Below are positions 56,508 through 64,000 of a stretch of 64,000 nucleotides of DNA, piece after piece. Positions within the stretch are counted from its first letter, which is position 1; every line of letters starts with the position of its first letter. The translations under genes and the position numbers were made by a program. Origin of the DNA: Labia minor (lineage: Eukaryota; Arthropoda; Insecta; Dermaptera; Spongiphoridae); the NCBI GenBank assembly GCA_963082975.1, contig OY720347.1, forward strand, positions 27,992,221 through 28,056,220. Direction: 5' to 3'. Under the pieces are notes generated by a model. The model saw nothing but the letters and a program-made list of their open reading frames with translations, made no database searches and was not told the origin of the DNA.

Positions 56508-59500
56508 CAAAATTATAAAATAATAATACATATATCAAAAATTTAAGTAATTAATAAAATTAACCATTATATTCATTTGAATCTTTAATAAATGAAGTTA
56601 ACTTTCTTTTATATATTGTATCATAAATATGAAGGATGATGATGATGTCTGTCATCCAATAACAATTTCAAATTAGCATATAATGATGTTAATTTTATTC
56701 CCTAATTAGGTTCAACATTTAAACTACTTCGATTTTTATTTTTTAATTCTACACCAATTTTGAGAACACAGCATTTATGTTATTTTTAAGTTATTACAAA
56801 AGTCATAAATTGTATAAAGTCAAAATTTTCAATGCCGAATCTCATCAAACACTTTAAAAAACGATCCTTTATTAAAACATCGACAATTTAATTTAGTAAT
56901 AATAAGAAATATTTTAATTTCTGGCTGTATGCATACTTTCATTATTTTATATTTTCACCATTTTATCAATATTATTTATATATATTATATTTATATTAAA
57001 TGTGTTATTTGATTTATTATTGTATAGGGCATATAAAAATGTTATATCTCATTTATTAATATTTATAGTAAAAATATAATTATTTTTTGAATTCTAATAT
57101 AAATATTATTATATTCATGTATAAATTAAGATATTTATAATGGCAATGAAAAGGTCTTTCGGTTTGCTTAAATTAATAATGAAATTAAATAAAAAAGAAG
57201 AATTTATTAATTATGTATACTAAATTCAAGGTTAACTAATAAAAATTTACATTTAAAAAGTTTCGATTTTAAAAAAATATTTGGTTCAAGTGAATTTTAT
57301 GGCCATTGATTAAACTTCATTTTTTTTCTTATTATTCCATTTAAAAAAGTTATATTTATAAAATCAATATAATCTATGATCGATATCTAAATATTATCTA
57401 CTAAAATACAAAAATTGTTTAAAAAATTAAAAAAGTTTAAACACATTAATAATTGTCCTATTGAATTATTTCTTTTTAATTTTTCTTTTTAATTTTGTCA
57501 ATTTATATATATAAAAGAAATAAATTATTTAGAATTGGTAAACATATATTAAATGTATTTTTATCTGGCAAATTTCTTGTACTATATGGCACATAGTGAT
57601 GCCAAATACTATTTATAATTTTATAATATTTTTTGAAATAAACATAATTCTCTAAGTTTATTTCTCAAGCTAAACATTTTTTTATTATTGACTATTGGAA
57701 TAAGCTCATTTTATTTACTTTTATTATTATTATTATTTGTAATAAAAGAACTTGGTTGAATTTGAACCAAAAGTTTCCCCATTATACATTAAAGTTAAAC
57801 TTGAATTCTCTCTAAAAAAATATTTTGATCAACAAAATAATATATAAAAATATTAATATATGAATATACATAAGCAAATGTAAATATGTTATGAATAATT
57901 GAGAAAATATATATAAATTATCAAGTAAAATTTAAAAAGATTTTTTAACTTTACGCGATAATATTTTATTTATACAAATCTCCTAAAATGTAGGCAATTT
58001 ACCACTGAATTGATATGCTGGTTGCATAACCTTTCCTCATTCAAAGTTCCGCAATCAATACCTTTGAAATTTATATAAAAGAATAAAAAAAAAGATTTAT
58101 TTTAATTAATTTAATTTACGTAAAAAAAATAATTGTAATAAAGTGAAATATATTCTATGTTAGAATCAAATAATAATGAATATTATTTAGTTTAATTAAT
58201 TTATAAATTTATTTTAAAACTGATAATAAAATTTGTCTCCCCTTACTCTATCATTATATTTTTAAATAAATTTTTCACTTTTTTAAAATAATAAATAAAC
58301 GAACATAATGATATTATCTTTAAATTAAGTTTATTTAATATCAAATTTTAGAATATATTCTCTACTTTTATCGTATAAAAATAAGATTTTGTTTTGTTAT
58401 CAGTAACGAAAGAAATTTTTATTTCATTTTTTTTTTCCTATGCGGAAAAGGTTAATTAACATGTCATCTACTCGATTTATTTTCAAGGGAGTTTCTTAAG
58501 TTAAATTACTTTGAACAAGAAGAAACATTATTATACAATGCATATTAAATCATTATGAGAGTATATTTTAGCTTAATTTCACTTCTGTTAATTCTCAAAA
58601 TAGATTATTTATTATCCATTTTAACTGGTCTATTTAAATTTAAACATAAAAAAATAATACAAAGAAATCTTGAAGAGAAAAGAAGGTATTCGTTCAACTA
58701 TGCTTAAGATGGTTTATTTATAATTTTAATCGATTTTAAGTGTCAGGCGACGTCAATAGAAAAGATATTCATTCATAGACGAGATTACCTTAAGGTTTAA
58801 GGATTCACAAATCAAATTTTACTTATTTTATTTTTCATACAATAATAATATAGTAAATAATTTTATATATCTATATGGTAATTAGTAATTATTCAAGAAA
58901 TCGGATTTATTTAGATCATGAAAATCATTAATTCATAAAAATATCTACATATAACATTGATTTTATTAATATTTGTTTTCAATTAATGTCAGTTAATTTA
59001 TGAGAGATATGAAATTTTGGTATTTATGGTGACGTCACAAAATAAATAAAACAATAATCTTAATAATAAATGATAAGTATATAATAAATTTCTACAAAAT
59101 TCGTAGTCAATCGGATAAACTGTGTAGAATCTGTAGAACAACATAGTTTTGATTTTGAACCGCTTGAATTTTGAATAATATCAATGAAAGAATATAAAAA
59201 TGTTAAATACAAATGAAATAAAATTAATATTATATAGAAATTGAATATTTGATTTTACAGTAATATTTTACAATTATTTTAGTAATCAAATAAATGAATT
59301 ATTTTTTCACTATTCAAAAAATCTTTGAGAGAATCTACTGAAATACTTTAAATATATTTTATTATTTATAAAATTAATTATATATAAATAATAAAAAATA
59401 TATATAAATATATTATATATATATATAAATATATTATATATATATATATACCCATTTATTTTTTTAAAATAATCTTGAAATAATACCAAGGAGGTTATCA

Positions 59501-59662
59501 GGAAATGTTCTTAAGAGATCGGATAAGAAAAACGAACTCACTGTATAACAAAATGAGTCATCCCACGAAGAAAATATTTAAATACATGTTTATTTAACAT
59601 ATAAGAAAAAACTGTTTTACTTTTTTTCTGAAAACCATTTTTTTGTTAAGTGTACCCTAACC
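56508..59662. other. AT-rich non-coding
   Basis: 3 kb without recognisable genes or elements. A CRE-like TGACGTCAC at 59030-59038 stands alone. TA runs at 59395-59452. Confidence 0.5.
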
Positions 59663-59938
59663 CAGTGCTTTCCAACCTTTCTTAACCGGCGCCCCACTTT
59701 TTTTTAAAAAAATTCTTGCGTCCCCCTTAATTTTTGTAATAATCTAATTTCATAAATACTCACATAATATATTGAACCATATTGAAAAAATTGGAAAAAA
59801 ATCGAAAAAGTGCGGGCACTTGAAATGGCTTCGTGGACGCCAAATTACCAACCCGAGATTTTAGAAAAAGAAATTGGTTCTAATACATTTGCGCCTCCCT
59901 ACAACAATCTCGCGCCCCACAAGTTGGGAAACACTCTG
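59663..59938. mobile_element. Non-autonomous hAT-like element (276 bp)
   Basis: Ends CAGTGCTTTCCAACCTTTC and AAGTTGGGAAACACTCTG are inverted relatives of the classic hAT form. Flanks CCCTAACC (59655-59662) and CCCCAACC (59939-59946) match at 7 of 8. GCGCCCCAC occurs just inside both ends. No coding sequence. Confidence 0.85.
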
Positions 59939-62356
59939 CCCCAACCACTCAATTATATAATTTAATTTAACCTAGATTTATTTATTTTATTTATAAATTT
60001 TATTTTTTATTTTTATTAACAATAATAACATTTAATTTAAATTAATTGATTGAATCTCTCATTATAAATTGCAATTTAAAACAAAATTATTGTCAAAATT
60101 AGATTTCATTTTTTTTTAATTTTGATTATTATCAACCATTAAAACGAAATAGTATAAAAAAAACAGGCGAAGAAAATATCTATATTAGTTTTTATTTATT
60201 TATTTTTTTTATTTTACAATAATTATTTATTAAAGAATTTATAATAAAGATATTTAAATGAGTGAAATTTTTCGAGGTATATATATATATATATATATAT
60301 ATACTATATATGTACTAACGAATAATATTATTGAAAATAAATATTTAGTGAAATTGAAATAAAATAAATTGTCACAAAATTTTAAAATAGAAATTTTAAA
60401 TAAATATTTATTGAAAATTTTTAAATATTTACAATATATACAATATATAAATCTTACTTGTTTTTAACAAAAAAAAATATTTTTTTATTTTTGGATTCTT
60501 TTTAAAAATATAATATGATGATATGAGAGTAACGAAAATAACTTTATTTTTGGCCATGAAATTTGAATGTATTTATTATGTAAATGTTCTAGCTAAATCC
60601 AAGGGCATTTCTTGTAAGAAATATTCAAGAACGTAGTCTATTACTCTGGTATTCGTATACAACTACTACACCTGTTATGTCATTTGAAAACTAGATTTTA
60701 TTTTACCTTGTATTAACGGAAAATATTAGTAATAATTTACATTAATTAGTAGAATATTACAAGCTAATTAAATTCTTATAAAAAAATATTAAATTTAATA
60801 AAAAAATTATTTTAAGTGTTTTTTAAATGTGTTTGTGTTTTTGTAGAAAATTGAATTAAAAAACAAAACAAACTTCTAATTGTTTTTATATAATAAATAA
60901 TGAATTGAATCAATTCATAAATATTAAATTGTTATTGAATAATAAATCAAAAACTGGATCGGTAAAGGTAGGCTAGAAAATTCAATTAAATTTCTCGCAG
61001 TAACTTTTCAACTTAAAATTTAATGAAAAAAAGTCATTGAATAAATGGATCTTTCATTCGCTTAAATAGATTATTCATTTTTTTTTTTGAGAGGTTGGAA
61101 ATAATACTTTTTTTATGATTTATTCCAATTAAAGTTATATATTGGATGATAAATCGTTGAAGCATCACTGTTTGGGGTTTGGGGTTTCATTTTCTTCTAA
61201 ATCTTTCTCTTTTTTGGGGATGGGGAGGGAAAATGTGTCCGTCAATACCTTCCATCCAATGTCCTTCATTCAATAGGATAGTGTATCGAATAACTGAACT
61301 TAAGAGGTAGAAAGAGGATCCAATATCCTTTTCTTTTTCTTTTCTTTGATTATCCAACTTCCTCTTTTTGCGAGTAGTTTTTTTCTTATTTGTTTTGGTT
61401 TCTCTTCATTTTATTCATCCAATCCGTTATTTTGGATTTTCAATTGATAAAATTAATTGAACTATTTTTTATACTATTATTTGCTCGTATATAAAGGTGT
61501 ATTGTATATGAAAAAAAGGGAAAATACAAAGCCATTTAATGAATTGTTATATATATATATAATTAATTTTATATAATAATATTAAAAATAAATTTAATAA
61601 AATAAATTTAGGGAATGTATTCATGTGGTAAAACGGTATAGATATGTAATATCGATTTCGATTGCCCGATTAATTTGAATATTTATTTTTTTTTTTTCTT
61701 AATAACCAACTTCTAACTTCTAACTTTCGATTTAATAATAATTCTATCTTATTAAATTATCTGTGATTTTATTTTTTTAAATTGATTAAATATTTCTATT
61801 TCTATAACAAAGATTCAATAGTATTCAAAATTATCAACACTTATAATTGTTTTCATTTATTTTTTTTTAATTAAATTTTCTATAAAAAATAAAATTTAAT
61901 TATTATAGCAATGCAATTTTTGAATAATGATTTAATAGGTTTAATAGGTTCTGGCCTAATTGTAAGACATAAAAAACAAAAAAAAACAAAAATATATAAC
62001 TATATATATATATATGTATATATGTAAAAATATATAACTAAATAAATATATATATATAATATTTTTATTAACGATTATATTAGATTATTTAATGTTGTAA
62101 TTAATAAAGACTGAATTGTAATTTGTGAATATCCTGCAAATTCGAGTTAATTACTCATAATTAATCCATTGGTTAAATAATAAATGAGATTTAATTGGAC
62201 AATCTTAATCATTTAAAATAATTATAAATAAATAAAGCGCTCCTCTTTATGCCTACCTAAAAGATTAGTTTTAAAATTATCCCCCCTTCCTAGTTTAAGT
62301 AATAATAATAATAATAATATTAGCTTAACTACACTTCTGGTTGCTCATTAGATGCT
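59939..62356. other. AT-rich non-coding
   Basis: Contains a (TA)n at 60276-60302 and a pyrimidine-rich stretch at 61320-61440. A G-rich patch at 61213-61236 is unassigned. The end (62305-62370) is a short AAT run followed by a plausible splice acceptor region for the exon at 62357-62680. Confidence 0.45.
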
Positions 62357-62680
62357 ATGTTTGTGTTCAGGAGGATGCTGACCCCGACGACTCCAATGGC
62401 AGCCTCAGAAGACGCCGTGCCAACACCGATGACGACAACATCGACGACCACGGTCTCGCCAGCCTTCCGGATTCCTGTCACCCGAGTAATTAAAGGGTTT
62501 CTTACCGCGGTGGCCCTTGCAGCCCTTGCCTATTGGTTGGTTCAGGTGGCTGGTATGCAGTACTTAGCTACACTTACCAGTGCTACGCTGCTTACTTTAT
62601 TACTCGTCTACATTGTATGGTGTCTCACCGTACGCAAAAATCAACACCATCAGGTTTTATTAATTATTCAATTTTTTTGA
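62357..62680 (+). CDS. Candidate membrane-protein exon, unknown gene
   Basis: The strongest host coding signal in the window: GC-rich with codon-like periodicity inside AT-rich DNA. A splice acceptor TTGTGTTCAG ends at 62370, so the exon probably starts at 62371; the ATG at 62357 would then be intronic, with Met at 62375 an alternative start. The frame gives a Thr/Ser/Pro-rich stretch (TTTSTTTVSPAFRIPVTRV), then two hydrophobic segments (about GFLTAVALAALAYWLVQVAG and LATLTSATLLTLLLVYIVW), a short basic tail (VRKNQHHQ), and either a weak donor CAG|GTTTTA at 62653/62654 or a stop at 62678. The product is likely a small hairpin-type membrane protein or its terminal part. I do not recognise the family. 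Confidence 0.6.
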   Translation: MFVFRRMLTPTTPMAASEDAVPTPMTTTSTTTVSPAFRIPVTRVIKGFLTAVALAALAYWLVQVAGMQYLATLTSATLLTLLLVYIVWCLTVRKNQHHQVLLIIQFF

Positions 62681-62775
62681 TTCCAATCATTATAGTCTAA
62701 TTTTAAGTAGAAATTATTTTTCTTTATTTCATATAGTATAGGTAAAAATAAATCCATGTTTATAATTATATTTTT

Positions 62776-63376
62776 ATTATCTCGACAGAGATAGTATTGC
62801 GATCATGAAAATTTTCGATGTCGAGATTTTGATGATTTTATACGTTTTGAAGGTCCCTGAATCATTTTCACTAAGGTTGAAAAAAATATATGTGTGTGTG
62901 TGTGTGTGTGTGAATGTAGATAAAATTACGCAAAAACGGTTTTAGCTACAATCATGAAATTTGGTACACGAGCATTATTTAAAATTCGTAGTTTTCTTTC
63001 AACTTTTGAGAAATATAGCCCATTCGGAAGAGGACCATTATCTATCACTTTTTCATTTTTTTTCTCTCTAAACTCTAAAGTGACCGTAAAAATAAAGATA
63101 TATGTTTGATAGTTTTTTGCATGATTAAAAATTGTATAAAACTGCTATATATAGAATTTCAGCTGGATTAAATCGATGAAAGAACCGGAATTAATTTTTT
63201 AACACGTTGACTGGCAATCACGCGCCAGCACGTGAAGTGGTGCCATTAATAGAGAGCCAAACACGCGCTGGTTTAATAAATATTATTTATTAATTTTAAT
63301 TTATAATTAATTAAATTTAATTTAAATATAATATATGTGTTAATTAATCCAATTCAAATTTGCGAGATAGTCCAGA
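62776..63376 (+). mobile_element. Rolling-circle-like element family B, copy B5 lacking the 3' hairpin
   Basis: 5' end ATTATCTCGACAGAGATAGT (62776-62795), 3' inverse TGCGAGATAGT (63361-63371). The 14 bases that form the hairpin in B1-B4 are missing exactly: AGATAGT runs straight into CCAGAT. Core with CATGAAATTTGGTACACG and TTTCAACTTTTGAGAAATA retained; GT run at 62889-62912. It lies about 100 bp after the membrane-protein exon. Confidence 0.78.
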
Positions 63377-64000
63377 TTTTTTATTAATGAAAATAGGCGA
63401 AATCTAAGTATACTTAGAAAAAAAATGACAAAAAAATCCCTTCATAATTCTTTCAAATGAGGAAATGTTTACTAATTCCATTCATTGGCTGGTCAAATAC
63501 AATTGAACACAGAAATAAGATAAGTGCTGATGATTTACTACAAAATAATTATTTTTTATTATTCAATTGCACTTTAGGAATTCAAAGCTCAATTGATAAA
63601 AATTAGAAAAAGTCGTCCTTGATAGGCATAATTAAAATAAAAAAATAATTTATACAAGCTGTAAATTATATTCGGATCATTTAGACCCACCCATTTATTC
63701 TAATTATCCTATTCATTGATTTTAAATTAAATTGTTTTTTTTATTATAGATATTAAATTTACTAACTACAAATTTCAACAAATAATTGAATCTAATTAAT
63801 GACAAATTCATTATAACTAAATTTGAGAATATATTATTAAAATAAATGATAGAATTAATTGTGTTTATTATTTAACTCTCTTATCTCTCTCTCTCTCCCT
63901 ATTTTATTCAAGTTAGTTACCATACAAACAGTATATGTTTTGGGGTTGGTAGATAGATGGTTAATGATTTGGATGGATTTATATATATTATGTGAAATGA
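63377..64000. other. AT-rich non-coding
   Basis: Nothing recognised apart from a short CT-rich run at 63880-63898. Confidence 0.5.

Noticed and set aside
1-64000. Retroviral, LTR or Polinton-type remnants
   Set aside because: No long direct terminal repeats, no protease/integrase or capsid-like motifs were seen; the reverse-transcriptase pieces are LINE type.

Overview
This is a very AT-rich eukaryotic window (by eye well over 70% A+T) with no bacterial features: no operons, ribosome-binding sites or CRISPR arrays. Long gene-free stretches, many short TA-flanked mariner derivatives, hAT elements with 8-bp target duplications, tRNA-derived SINEs, LINE fragments and rolling-circle (Helitron/Helentron-type) elements point to an arthropod genome. 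The transposase types (DD34D mariner, DD41D 'rosa-like') are, to my knowledge, common in insects and crustaceans such as parasitic copepods. I cannot name the species.

Host coding sequence is sparse. The best candidate is a GC-rich exon at 62357-62680 encoding a Ser/Thr/Pro-rich stretch followed by two hydrophobic membrane segments. Weaker candidate exons lie at 1329-1420 (+), 18205-18339 (+) and 25938-26004 (-, with a splice acceptor, stop and AATAAA). I recognise none of these genes. The long TE-poor stretches 24.2-30.0, 30.3-34.8, 36.2-41.0 and 56.5-62.3 kb look like introns or intergenic DNA. Embedded in them and in 49.6-52.5 kb are short islands of balanced composition that may be conserved regulatory elements; the clearest is 40291-40740.

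The rest is a mobile-element landscape. (1) Rolling-circle-like elements: families A (2.3, 13.0, 14.5, 23.6 and 35.0 kb), B (9.9, 20.8, 30.1, 55.9 and 62.8 kb) and C (15.1 kb) differ in terminal sequence but share one plan. A 5' terminal repeat of 10-13 bp recurs inverted near the 3' end and is followed there by a small hairpin, as described for Helentron-associated non-autonomous elements such as DINE-1. They also share an internal core. A Helitron with canonical TC and CTAG ends spans 52917-54599 (-) and contains LINE sequence; another Helitron 5' end with the start of a protein lies at 35822-36216 (-). (2) Six deleted mariner-superfamily elements at 6.3, 7.7, 13.6, 18.5, 21.4 and 54.6 kb. 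(3) hAT-type elements at 3.3, 4.5, 16.8, 37.7, 47.8 and 59.7 kb; the 47.8 kb one carries LINE insertions. (4) tRNA-derived SINEs, including one at 45131-45520 with a perfect 20-bp target duplication. I saw no retroviral, LTR or Polinton element.

The most promising signal for something little described is the set of rolling-circle families that share a core but have different ends, together with hairpins whose four-base loops have the form GNNA. All family assignments rest on motif recognition by eye; no database search was possible.
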